This document shows, piece after piece, positions 53,449-60,796 of a DNA stretch of 64,000 nt. Numbering within the stretch: the stretch's first letter is position 1; every line of letters begins with the position of its first letter. Source of the stretch: an uncultured Siphonobacter sp. (GTDB lineage: Bacteria > Bacteroidota > Bacteroidia > Cytophagales > Spirosomataceae); the NCBI GenBank assembly GCA_913774715.1, contig CAJYHS010000086.1:1-64000 (forward strand). The letters run 5' to 3'. The notes beneath the pieces were generated by a model. It saw nothing but the letters and a program-made list of their open reading frames with translations, made no database searches and was not told the DNA's origin. The translations under genes were made by a program, and so were the position numbers.

Positions 53449-53643
53449 GGATATTAGATAAAGAATTAAGTAAAATCACCTTTCCTGTTATTTCCTGAAT
53501 TCTTGATTGCCGAGGGTTGCATCCTTCCAGCACCTATCGGGGTTAAAATACCGCTAAGGGAGATTGGCAAGAAAGAAGCTTCAACGGTCATTGAGAACTG
53601 AAATGTAAAATCTATTCTGGGATACAAAAAAATGCCCGAATAT

Positions 53644-53673
53644 TTTGATTGAAAGTTTTTTATTCTACATTTG
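53644..53673 (+). promoter_or_regulatory. Promoter of the blaI-blaR1-like pair
   Basis: TTTG (53644-53647), 18-bp spacer, TACATTTG (53666-53673), an exact -7 match. The -7 box lies inside the first operator-like dyad. Confidence 0.65.
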
Positions 53674-53697
53674 TAGAGTAAAATCTATAAACGTAGA
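53664..53697. promoter_or_regulatory. Tandem BlaI-type operator dyads
   Basis: The perfect palindrome TCTACATTTGTAGA (53664-53677) overlaps the -7 box. A second dyad TCTATAAACGTAGA (53684-53697) lies exactly 20 bp, about two helical turns, downstream and ends 4 bp before the start codon. TACA/TGTA dyads are the known targets of BlaI/MecI repressors, so autoregulation is likely. Confidence 0.7.
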
Positions 53698-53701
53698 ATA
53701 G

Positions 53702-54073
53702 ATGCAGTTGACGAAAGCCGAAGAGCAGCTCATGGAGCTCATCTGGAAACAGGAAAAAGTATTCATGAAAGACCTGCTGGAGTTATATCCGGAGCCCAAG
53801 CCTGCCGTCACTACCGTGGCTACTTTACTGAAGCGAATGCAGGAAAAGGGCTTCGTGGATTATACCGTATACGGCAATTCCCGGCAGTATTATCCTCTGG
53901 TTAATAAGAATGACTATTTCGCGAAACACGTGAAGGGGATCATCAAAAGTTACTTTGAAAATTCCGCCTTGAAGTTTGCTTCTTTTTTCACAGAATCCTC
54001 CGATTTATCGGTGGATGAATTGGAAGATCTAAAAAAAATAGTGGATGAAGAAATTACTAAAAAGAAGAAGTAA
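53702..54073 (+). CDS. blaI: BlaI/MecI-family transcriptional repressor
   Basis: The 123-residue winged-helix repressor has the DNA-binding part at residues 1-75 (LTKAEEQLMELIWKQEK; AVTTVATLLKRMQEKGFV; RQYYPLV) and a C-terminal dimerisation helix bundle (about 76-123, ending in a Lys-rich tail). BlaI proteins repress their own operon and are cleaved when the partner BlaR1/MecR1 metalloprotease is activated. The blaR1-like gene overlaps the stop codon (TAATG), implying translational coupling. Two operator-like dyads sit at the promoter. No beta-lactamase gene is adjacent, so the regulated targets are unknown; in Bacteroidota such pairs often serve other stresses. Confidence 0.92.
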   Translation: MQLTKAEEQLMELIWKQEKVFMKDLLELYPEPKPAVTTVATLLKRMQEKGFVDYTVYGNSRQYYPLVNKNDYFAKHVKGIIKSYFENSALKFASFFTESSDLSVDELEDLKKIVDEEITKKKK

Positions 54074-55497
54074 TGGAATATCTCCTCAAATCTATTCTAT
54101 GCTCTTTCACTTTTCTCGTGGTATATAAACTACTACTGGAAAGAGAAAAAATGTTTGTATTTAATCGATTTTATCTATTACTAAGTCTGATTGGATCGTT
54201 TCTTATTCCACTAATTACCATTCAACTAGCTGAAAAGAAATATTCTTATTCAGTGGAGGATAGACACGTTTTAACAGCTTATTATACCGAAGTATTTCAG
54301 TCCCATCAATTAACTCCTTCATTAGATTCTGGTTTTGAATGGAATTGGGAAATAGGATATGGATTAGTTACCTTTTTGTTACTCATAAGATTTACTAAAA
54401 GTCTGGTAACGATCTTGTCCGTAAAGAAAAATACAGTAGTAAAACAGGATTTAATGAACCTGGTGTTACTGGACAGGAACGTACTGCCTTATAGTTTTAT
54501 GAATTATATTTTTGTTAATAAAGAAGCTTATTATGCTCATACCATTGAACCGGAAATATGGCAACATGAATTAACTCATATTCAACAAAGACATTCGTTG
54601 GATATTCTATGCATTGAGTTAATACAGGTATTCTGGTGGTTTAATCCCTGCGTCTATTTTTATCAGAAAAGTATTAAGATGAATCATGAGTTTCTGGCGG
54701 ATGAGGCGGTTTTACTGGCGTATCCCGAAGTGAAAAATTACCAGCGTTTATTATTAAGTAAAGTGAGTCAACGCGTATCGTTTACCAGTGCTTTTAACTA
54801 TGCAATCACTAAAAAAAGACTACTGATGATGACCAGAATGACCTCCCGCTTTCGCACGGTTGTGATGCAACTAAGTGTGCTTCCAGTTCTTGCAATCGCC
54901 ATTGCCTTGTTTAGTTCCGCCGAATACGCTGAAGCTCAGACCGCTCCAGCTACGATACGACAGGATCCTGATAACGCTACTAAAACTCAACATCCTGCCA
55001 GTAAGGATGGGGTATCGGATGAGTTACTGAAAGAATACCAGTCGATTATAGATCGTTCCTGGGTTAAAGGTAAAAATGGATACGAAATCAGACATTTTAG
55101 CGAAACGGATAGGTCAAGAATGAAGGTCATTTTTGATCAGATGAGCCAGCAACAGCGAGATTCGCAGAAGATAATAGTTAGATATGTACCACCCCTAAAA
55201 CGACAGTCTCCCACTCAGAAAGAACTGGATCTCTGGAAAAACCCCAAAATGAGTGGAATTTGGATTGATGGAAAACGGGTTTCTAACGAAGTATTGAACA
55301 ACTATAAACCGGAAGATTTCTCAATAGCTTCCGTTAGTAAGCTGGAAAAGAACGCTATTAACTATGGGAAGCATTATTATCAGGTTGACTTGATGACGAA
55401 TAAAGACTACGAAAAGTATTTAAAAGATACGCAAAAAGAACCTCATTATATGCTCTATGCTAGTGATGGGGACTGGACGAGGAAAGTAAATAAATAA
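54073..55497 (+). CDS. BlaR1/M56-family membrane metalloprotease with unusual C-terminal domain
   Basis: The 474-residue membrane protein has helices near 1-20, 32-52, 93-115 and about 262-285. The M56 zinc site HELTH lies at residues 165-169, with the downstream Glu in NHEFLADE (205-211) as third ligand. Unlike BlaR1 of staphylococci, the C-terminal extracellular part (about 290-474) has no penicillin-binding SxxK/SxN/KTG motifs. It instead holds a mixed alpha/beta region with Lys/Gln-rich segments and a repeat of MSxxQ-type words. The signal it senses is therefore not evidently a beta-lactam. It presumably cleaves or triggers cleavage of the BlaI partner encoded just upstream. Confidence 0.85.
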   Translation: MEYLLKSILCSFTFLVVYKLLLEREKMFVFNRFYLLLSLIGSFLIPLITIQLAEKKYSYSVEDRHVLTAYYTEVFQSHQLTPSLDSGFEWNWEIGYGLVTFLLLIRFTKSLVTILSVKKNTVVKQDLMNLVLLDRNVLPYSFMNYIFVNKEAYYAHTIEPEIWQHELTHIQQRHSLDILCIELIQVFWWFNPCVYFYQKSIKMNHEFLADEAVLLAYPEVKNYQRLLLSKVSQRVSFTSAFNYAITKKRLLMMTRMTSRFRTVVMQLSVLPVLAIAIALFSSAEYAEAQTAPATIRQDPDNATKTQHPASKDGVSDELLKEYQSIIDRSWVKGKNGYEIRHFSETDRSRMKVIFDQMSQQQRDSQKIIVRYVPPLKRQSPTQKELDLWKNPKMSGIWIDGKRVSNEVLNNYKPEDFSIASVSKLEKNAINYGKHYYQVDLMTNKDYEKYLKDTQKEPHYMLYASDGDWTRKVNK

Positions 55498-55545
55498 GGG
55501 GTATTGGTCTTGACTAGCGTTTCTGCCGGTCAAGACCAATACTAG

Positions 55546-56382
55546 TTATGCAACCGTATTAATCAGCGTACCAATGCCATCAATCTGAATATGAACTTCA
55601 TCGCCGGATTGTAAGGTGAAATCATCGGGTGGAACAATGCCCGTGCCCGTCATCAGGTAACAACCATAGGCAAAAGAGCATTCGCGGAAAAGGAAAGAAA
55701 CGAGCTCAGTGTGCTGACGTTTCATCTGGCTAATGGCAATCTGCTGATCGAAAGCCGGAGTCTGATTTCGATGAATCGTTAGCCGAATGTTCGTGCTGGG
55801 ATTCATGGGAGCGGAGGGTACGTACAGACAGGGGCCAATGGCAGCACTGCCGTCATAAGACTTGGCCTGGGGCAGATACAACGGATTTTCGCCTTCAATG
55901 TCCCTCGAACTCATGTCATTTCCGCAGGTATACCCCACGATTTTTCCCGAGGAGGTCATGAACAACGTCAGCTCAGGTTCAGGAACGTTCCACTGGGAAT
56001 CCTTTCGGATGCGAACCTGGCCCATCGGATTAACTACACGTTCGGGCGTGGCTTTAAAAAAGATTTCGGGACGTTCAGCGTCGTATACACGATCATAGAA
56101 ACTACCACCCCCGGCATCCTGCGATTCTTCCATGCGGGCATCCCGGCTACGCAGGTAGGTTACGCCCGCCGCCCAAACTTCCTGCCGACCCAACGGGGCC
56201 AATAGGTCCGTCGTAAGCCAGAGTTTATATTCTTCAGAAGCCGTTAACGTTTGACTATACGAAAGCAAGGTTTCGTATAGATTATCCTGATTAACGAGCG
56301 TGTCCCAGTCAAGATCAGACAGAAAATAGAATTGATTGTTGGCTTCAAGAACGATGCCCAGACGGGTTTTGTAGAGTTTCAT
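55546..56382 (-). CDS. Fumarylacetoacetate-hydrolase-family enzyme, KdaD-like
   Basis: This is a 278-residue cytosolic protein. The FAH fold covers about 75-278, with the metal site in EPELTLFM and the following Asp in [20 protein letters not shown]. The leading [17 protein letters not shown] segment is typical of the subgroup that includes 2-keto-3-deoxy-D-arabinonate dehydratase, which forms 2-oxoglutarate semialdehyde in pentose oxidation. The exact substrate is not decidable here; acylpyruvate hydrolases and other 2-keto-3-deoxy-sugar-acid dehydratases share the fold. No sugar-acid pathway genes adjoin it. It is convergent with blaR1 and divergent from the YcxB-like gene. Confidence 0.7.
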   Translation of the reverse strand: MKLYKTRLGIVLEANNQFYFLSDLDWDTLVNQDNLYETLLSYSQTLTASEEYKLWLTTDLLAPLGRQEVWAAGVTYLRSRDARMEESQDAGGGSFYDRVYDAERPEIFFKATPERVVNPMGQVRIRKDSQWNVPEPELTLFMTSSGKIVGYTCGNDMSSRDIEGENPLYLPQAKSYDGSAAIGPCLYVPSAPMNPSTNIRLTIHRNQTPAFDQQIAISQMKRQHTELVSFLFRECSFAYGCYLMTGTGIVPPDDFTLQSGDEVHIQIDGIGTLINTVA

Positions 56383-56478
56383 GGGTACTAGAGGTCAGTT
56401 TCTTTTAAAGAGAGAGAGAAATCGTGCGAAGTTACCCTGCTTTCCGGAAATATATAAATGAAGTCATTGGATGGGCCT

Positions 56479-56486
56479 TATCTTTG
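56479..56486 (+). promoter_or_regulatory. -7 element of the YcxB-like gene
   Basis: TATCTTTG, an exact TAnnTTTG match, 31 bp before the start codon. No -33 box at usual spacing. Confidence 0.45.
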
Positions 56487-56517
56487 AAGTCTTAAACAGA
56501 TCCATACCGGTTTTATT

Positions 56518-56973
56518 ATGATTGAGGTTCGTACCAAAGTTGAGTTTGTGGCTTATCTGAAGTTGATGTATGAGCTGACGTATCGAAAAAAAGTTAATCT
56601 ATTTTTGGGTATCGTAGGATTGTTATTAGTAGGGATTGCCCTGGTAAAACCAGCTCCTTTCAATTTCGAATTCTTTCTGGGATGTTTCTTTATCTTATTT
56701 ATTCCTTTGTTAACCTTCTGGGGCTCCCGAAAATCGTTTCAGTTCAGTCCGATATTGAATAGTGAGGTAAAATATACTTTTTTTCCTGATCGCATTAACC
56801 TATCGGTTAGGGAATCAAAGTCGGGATTAGTAAAAAAAGAGTTAACCAATATAGAGGAAACGAAAGATTTTTTTCTGCTTCAGCTTAATAAAGCCAACCT
56901 CTATCCGATTCCTAAAAAAGACCTCACTTCTGAAGAGATTAGTAAGATTAGGGAACTACTTTTCTCAAAATAA
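56518..56973 (+). CDS. YcxB-like two-helix membrane protein
   Basis: The 151-residue protein has two transmembrane helices (about 27-43 and 52-68) after an N-terminal cytosolic strand region. The C-terminal domain (about 75-151) has FSPILNSEVKYTFFPDRINL, then LTNIEETKDFFLLQLNKANLYPIPKKDL. The latter matches the YcxB C-terminal pattern in which a strand carrying 'y-iPk' closes the domain. Function of the family is unknown. The gene is single; its stop codon lies inside the arm of the following 29-bp terminator stem. Start ATG 56518 gives the usual N-terminal length. Confidence 0.65.
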   Translation: MIEVRTKVEFVAYLKLMYELTYRKKVNLFLGIVGLLLVGIALVKPAPFNFEFFLGCFFILFIPLLTFWGSRKSFQFSPILNSEVKYTFFPDRINLSVRESKSGLVKKELTNIEETKDFFLLQLNKANLYPIPKKDLTSEEISKIRELLFSK

Positions 56974-57021
56974 TAAAGGCCGCTTTAGATTTTCTAAAGC
57001 GGCCTTTATTATTTTGAGAAA
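56961..57021. terminator. Unusually long bidirectional terminator overlapping a stop codon
   Basis: A perfect 29-bp stem (56961-56989 with 56993-57021) has a TTT loop. It contains the last codons and stop of the YcxB-like gene and ends 1 bp before the remnant Doc gene on the other strand. Confidence 0.9.
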
Positions 57022-57022
57022 T

Positions 57023-57330
57023 CTAATCTATAAAAGGAATAATTTTTGAAGTTACCCAGCTTGTAAACGTTTCCCGGTCGGTTAACCCGGAGGCTAAATC
57101 GAGAATGACTTGTTCCCGTCAATGAAGGGGTGATTCATAACCAATGAAAAACACAATGAGGATGCTTTTTCAACAATACCTGGGTACAAATCTTCACCAC
57201 CAAAAGTCATTAATGGCTGTTCGATACAAGCTTCAAGACCTTGCGGATCGCGAAGGCCAGAACCACCACCTGACTGGCTTATTACTATTTCGTGGAGCTC
57301 AAGTATGTCTTCTTTTGTAATATACTCCAT
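57023..57330 (-). pseudogene. Doc/Fic-family toxin remnant with internal deletion
   Basis: From ATG 57330 the frame reads as a normal Doc protein up to the Fic motif HPFIDGNK (residues 67-74), then hits a stop four codons later. Intact Doc continues with Arg, completing the nucleotide-binding motif. A second frame just past the breakpoint (near 57106-57112) resumes the typical Doc tail, ILDLASGLTDRETFTSWV, to a stop at 57023. Roughly 20-25 codons are missing between the two parts. The toxin is therefore inactive: the motif Arg and the following helices are gone. It overlaps the antitoxin remnant upstream by one base (TAATG). Confidence 0.75.
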
Positions 57331-57529
57331 TAAGCAAGTCGTCTATACAATTCAGCATTTTTCTTTACTACTCATTGCATCAACCGCTTTTTTCGTTCTT
57401 TTTCAGTTTCAAGTAAACGGTCTACTGTTTGGCGAAGTAGTGCATCTGCAGAAGACAAGCCCAGAGCTTTCGCTTGCTTTCGAGTTGCTTTAATTCAGCA
57501 TCATCAACGTTAATACTGATCGTAGTCAT
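57330..57529 (-). pseudogene. Decayed antitoxin gene of the Doc module
   Basis: From ATG 57529 one frame reads MTTISINVDDAELKQLES. The continuation then lies in another frame: KALGLSSADALLRQTVDRLL and ETEKERKKRLMQ, then an in-frame TGA (57372-57374). After it the same frame reads VVKKNAELYRRLA and stops with TAA overlapping the toxin ATG (TAATG). This is a small basic, helical antitoxin of the ribbon-helix-helix kind, broken by one frameshift near 57480 and one nonsense codon. No intact product can be made. Confidence 0.7.
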
Positions 57530-57573
57530 ATCGTCTTACATTATAAGTTGCTTATAAGGTTAAAATTATTCAA

Positions 57574-58683
57574 TCACCGCACATTCTTCTTCCGATTTCG
57601 TTCGAAATCTTCAAAAATAAATTCACCTAAACCTTTCAGACTGGAGTAATAAGCCCGGCCATTATTAGTTTCGGTAAATTTTCGAACGAAGTCCTGTAAA
57701 TACGGATCCCGGGCAATCATAAAGGTGGTAATTGGAATTTTAATCCGTCGGCATTGAGCAGCCAGCGTCAGCGTTTTATTCAGAATTTTACGATCCAGAC
57801 CAAAACTGTTTTTATAGTACCGGATTCCTTCTTTTAAGCAGGTGGGCTTACCATCGGTAATCATAAAAATCTGCTTGTTCTTATTCTTCCGGCGACGTAA
57901 TAAATCCATGGCTAATTCCAGTCCGGCTACGGTATTCGTGTGGTAAGGCCCGACTTCCAGATAAGGTAAATCCTTGACCTGAATTTGCCAGGCGTCGTTT
58001 CCAAACACAATGATATCGAGCGTGTCTTTGGGATATTTCGTCATGATTAACTCCGAGAGGGCCATGGCTACCTTCTTGGCAGGCGTGATGCGGTCTTCGC
58101 CGTAGAGAATCATGGAATGACTGATGTCGATCATCAATACCGTACTGGTTTGAGCCTTGAATTCCGTATCGACAATTTCCAGATCGTTTTCGGTCATCAT
58201 AAACTCACCGATGCCATTATTAATCTGGGCATTGCGAATGGATTCCGTCATGGCAATGGATTCCAGTGAATCGCCAAACTGGAATGAACGACGATCAGAA
58301 GTAGCTTCATCGCCCTGACCCGCCTGCGAAGTGCGGTGATTCCCACCCGAGCGGGATTTTTTCAGTTTCCCAAAAATCTCATCCAGCGACTGTTTCCGAA
58401 TGGATTGCTCGCCTTTGGAAGTTAATGCAATCTCGCCTTCGGTATTTTCTTCAGTGATATAACCCTTCTTCTTCAGGTCTTCGAAAAAATCACCAATGCC
58501 GTAATTTTCGTCGGTAAGTTTGTACTGTTTATCCAGTTGAGTCAGCCAGGACATGGCCTGAGCCACATCACCGCTGGTCATGGTTAGTAATTGATTGAAA
58601 ATATTGAGCAGCTGGTCAAACCTGGCCTGCTGGGAATCCTGCTGAATGTCAGGTACAAAATCAGAAAAACGGTGGCCGAGCAT
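57574..58683 (-). CDS. VWA-domain protein, probable partner of the AAA+ ATPase
   Basis: This is a 369-residue cytosolic protein. The N-terminal helical part (about 1-110) and a Ser/Gly-rich linker lead to a von Willebrand A domain (about 178-365). The MIDAS metal site is complete: DISHS (D186, S188, S190), Thr in PYHTNT (249/251), and Asp in ITDGKP (277). In chelatase-D and MoxR systems such a protein pairs with the AAA+ ATPase. The only AAA+ gene of that class in the window is at 51390-52937 on the same strand; the two are usually adjacent but here are separated. The start codon is ATG 58683. Confidence 0.85.
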   Translation of the reverse strand: MLGHRFSDFVPDIQQDSQQARFDQLLNIFNQLLTMTSGDVAQAMSWLTQLDKQYKLTDENYGIGDFFEDLKKKGYITEENTEGEIALTSKGEQSIRKQSLDEIFGKLKKSRSGGNHRTSQAGQGDEATSDRRSFQFGDSLESIAMTESIRNAQINNGIGEFMMTENDLEIVDTEFKAQTSTVLMIDISHSMILYGEDRITPAKKVAMALSELIMTKYPKDTLDIIVFGNDAWQIQVKDLPYLEVGPYHTNTVAGLELAMDLLRRRKNKNKQIFMITDGKPTCLKEGIRYYKNSFGLDRKILNKTLTLAAQCRRIKIPITTFMIARDPYLQDFVRKFTETNNGRAYYSSLKGLGEFIFEDFERNRKKNVR

Positions 58684-58847
58684 AGACGTTTATCAGGTTA
58701 AGCTTGTGGTTGGGAATGTGTCCTTTAAACAATAGCTGGAGAACATCGGGTAAAAAGTTACAGTTCCCTTATTAAAATTAACCTCATTTTCGAGGATTGA
58801 GTTTATTGGTTGCCAAAAACTTAAACGGGGCTTCCCGCGTAAAAGCG

Positions 58848-58855
58848 TATCTTTG
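58848..58855 (+). promoter_or_regulatory. -7 element upstream of alanine dehydrogenase
   Basis: TATCTTTG, exact consensus, 106 bp before the start codon; no properly spaced -33 box. Confidence 0.4.
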
Positions 58856-58961
58856 TAAAAAGAAAACCAATCAGGTAGCGTTACCGATCGGAAAAAAATT
58901 ATTATCGGATACCCTTGTTAGCATACAGGTACTCTAAAGAAAACGGGTTAAATGCTTCATT

Positions 58962-60194
58962 ATGAGCGTTCCTAAAGTACAACAAACTGGTTTTGAAGCT
59001 CTGGCTCAGCAAACACTTCTGTACCCACAAGAGCAGTTAGCACCCCTCAAAACTCAGGAGCATATACTGCAAATAGGTTTACCTAAAGAGATTTCCTTTC
59101 TGGATCATCGGATTGCCCTGGTTCCTGAAGCCGTTTCTTTATTGGTTCGTAATGGTCACCATGTAATCATTGAGAGCGGAGCGGGCGATGGTGCTCAGTT
59201 CAGCGATCATGATTATCAGGAAGCTGGTGCCCGCATCGTTTATTCGCCTGAAGAAGCTTACGCGGCAGATGTTATTCTAAAGGTCGAGCCTGTTACTGAA
59301 GCTGAATACAAGTATTTGAAAGCGGGAAGTACCCTGATTTCGGCATTGACCTTACCTAATCGCACGCAGGAATACTTTGCAGCTCTGAACGAGAAAAAAG
59401 TAACGGCCATTGCCTTTGAATACATCGAAGACAAATCGGGAGCCAAGCCTATCATCCGTACCATGAGCGAAATTGCGGGGAGCACGGTCATGATGGTAGC
59501 CGCCGAATACCTCAGCGGTGTACATGCTGGTAAAGGTATTATTCTGGGGGGCATCACGGGAGTACCTCCCACGAAGGTGGTGATCCTCGGGGCAGGAACG
59601 GTAGCTGAATACGCAACTCGCATGGCTATTGGACTGGGTGCTCAGGTTCAGGTGTTTGATAAAGATACGTACCGTTTGCAACGACTGCGTTATGCGGTTG
59701 GGCAGCCGATTTATACGAGTATCATTCATACGGATGTGCTCTCAGATGCCATTCAGCGGGCTGATGTGGTGATTGGAGCAATCCGCAGCGAAGAAGGGCG
59801 TAGCCCAATGGTAGTAACGGAAGATATGATTGCCCGGATGCGACCAAATTCAGTGGTTATCGATGTTTCGATTGATCAGGGCGGCAATTTTGAAACCTCG
59901 GAAATGACCAGTCACAAAAATCCAACGTTTAAAAAACACGGGGTAATTCATTACTGCGTACCGAATATCCCAAGTCGCGTGGCCCGCACGGCCAGCATTG
60001 CCCTGAGTAACGTATTCACGCCCTTCTTACTAAAAACCGGAACCCTGGGCGGCATTGAAGAAATGATGTTTGCCAATAAATGGTTTATGCGGGGCGTGTA
60101 CGTGCATAATGGTTCGGTAACTAACGCTCACATCGCACGGCTTTTCAATTTAAGATATAAAGATTTAGGGCTGTTATTAGCCGCGAGAAGATGA
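58962..60194 (+). CDS. ald: Alanine dehydrogenase
   Basis: The 410-residue NAD-dependent enzyme converts L-alanine to pyruvate plus ammonia, reversibly. The substrate-binding N-terminal segment GLPKEISFLDHRIALVPEA starts at about residue 39; the Rossmann motif VVILGAGTVAEYATRMA lies near 203-219. Later segments include MIARMRPNSVVIDVSIDQGG and HYCVPNIPSRVARTAS. Typical Ald proteins have about 370 residues and begin at the KEI segment, so this one carries a roughly 35-residue N-terminal extension that looks unstructured. It is followed by a small hypothetical gene after a palindromic gap. Confidence 0.93.
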   Translation: MSVPKVQQTGFEALAQQTLLYPQEQLAPLKTQEHILQIGLPKEISFLDHRIALVPEAVSLLVRNGHHVIIESGAGDGAQFSDHDYQEAGARIVYSPEEAYAADVILKVEPVTEAEYKYLKAGSTLISALTLPNRTQEYFAALNEKKVTAIAFEYIEDKSGAKPIIRTMSEIAGSTVMMVAAEYLSGVHAGKGIILGGITGVPPTKVVILGAGTVAEYATRMAIGLGAQVQVFDKDTYRLQRLRYAVGQPIYTSIIHTDVLSDAIQRADVVIGAIRSEEGRSPMVVTEDMIARMRPNSVVIDVSIDQGGNFETSEMTSHKNPTFKKHGVIHYCVPNIPSRVARTASIALSNVFTPFLLKTGTLGGIEEMMFANKWFMRGVYVHNGSVTNAHIARLFNLRYKDLGLLLAARR

Positions 60195-60196
60195 TA

Positions 60197-60264
60197 CAAG
60201 TTTAGGGTTTTGTGTTTTGAGTTAATAATGAACCCTAAACACAAAACCCTAAACTCTAAACTTG
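60197..60264. repeat. Intergenic palindrome built of GTTTAGGG/CCCTAAAC words
   Basis: The left arm (60197-60223) and right arm (60231-60264) are imperfect complements, e.g. TTTAGGGTTTTGTGTTTT versus AAACACAAAACCCTAAA. It separates ald from the downstream small gene. Confidence 0.65.
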
Positions 60265-60271
60265 AAGTACA

Positions 60272-60673
60272 ATGATCGACGAACCCGAAGCATTATCGAA
60301 TGCCCCTAACTCGCCTGAGTTGAGCGGGAAATACCTGGGAAGTATCACCGCTGACTTCGTGAAAGTTTCCGAATTTATTCAGGAAGCCGCTCACCAGATT
60401 CGTCAGCGAGGCTTTTCAAATTACCCCATTTTTGTAGCCTGTCAGCAAACGCAGCCCATCGGTTCTGCCTTGATTGGCCGTGGAGAAATGAACGGAAATG
60501 AATGGTACTACTACGCTACATTTCTCGAAGAATTTTTACAGCGTGAAATCATTGGAGAAGATGGGGAAGAACTTTTCAAGGAAAGTTACAAAGACCCCGC
60601 AGAGTTTGCCTGTCTTTTCATTATAGACAAAGAATTTACCAAGTTTATCTTCATTCCTTATCCTGAAGATTGA
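60272..60673 (+). CDS. Conserved hypothetical cytosolic protein
   Basis: The 133-residue acidic protein has no signal peptide or membrane helix. A Pro/Asn-rich lead (1-20) is followed by a compact alpha/beta domain: VKVSEFIQEAAHQIRQRGF, NYPIFVACQQTQPIGSALI, NEWYYYATFLEEFLQREII, and the closing FACLFIIDKEFTKFIFIPYPED. I recognise it only as the type of small protein found beside housekeeping genes in Cytophagales; no function can be given. It lies 78 bp after ald on the same strand, with a palindrome between. A terminator-like palindrome follows. Confidence 0.6.
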   Translation: MIDEPEALSNAPNSPELSGKYLGSITADFVKVSEFIQEAAHQIRQRGFSNYPIFVACQQTQPIGSALIGRGEMNGNEWYYYATFLEEFLQREIIGEDGEELFKESYKDPAEFACLFIIDKEFTKFIFIPYPED

Positions 60674-60683
60674 TGCTTGATTG

Positions 60684-60779
60684 AAGGTTTGATGAGTTTG
60701 AGGTTTGAAAAGTTAGTCTAGAATTAGTACACACTCTTCAAGCTTTTCAAACAAAATCAAACCGCATCAAACCTTTTTT
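60684..60779. repeat. Intergenic palindrome acting as a terminator
   Basis: AAGGTTTGATGAGTTTGAGG and following (60684-60712) pairs imperfectly with 60743-60773, made of TCAAAC words, and ends in TTTTTT. It lies between convergent genes. Confidence 0.6.
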
Positions 60780-60796
60780 AAACAACTATCATCAAG

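Noticed and set aside
53280-53498. 72-codon plus-strand frame opposite the EF-Tu-like gene
   Set aside because: The minus-strand reading follows EF-Tu domain III in order; this frame has no recognisable pattern.
57305-57493. 62-codon plus-strand frame across the TA module
   Set aside because: Antisense to the antitoxin and toxin remnants, which are recognisable on the minus strand.
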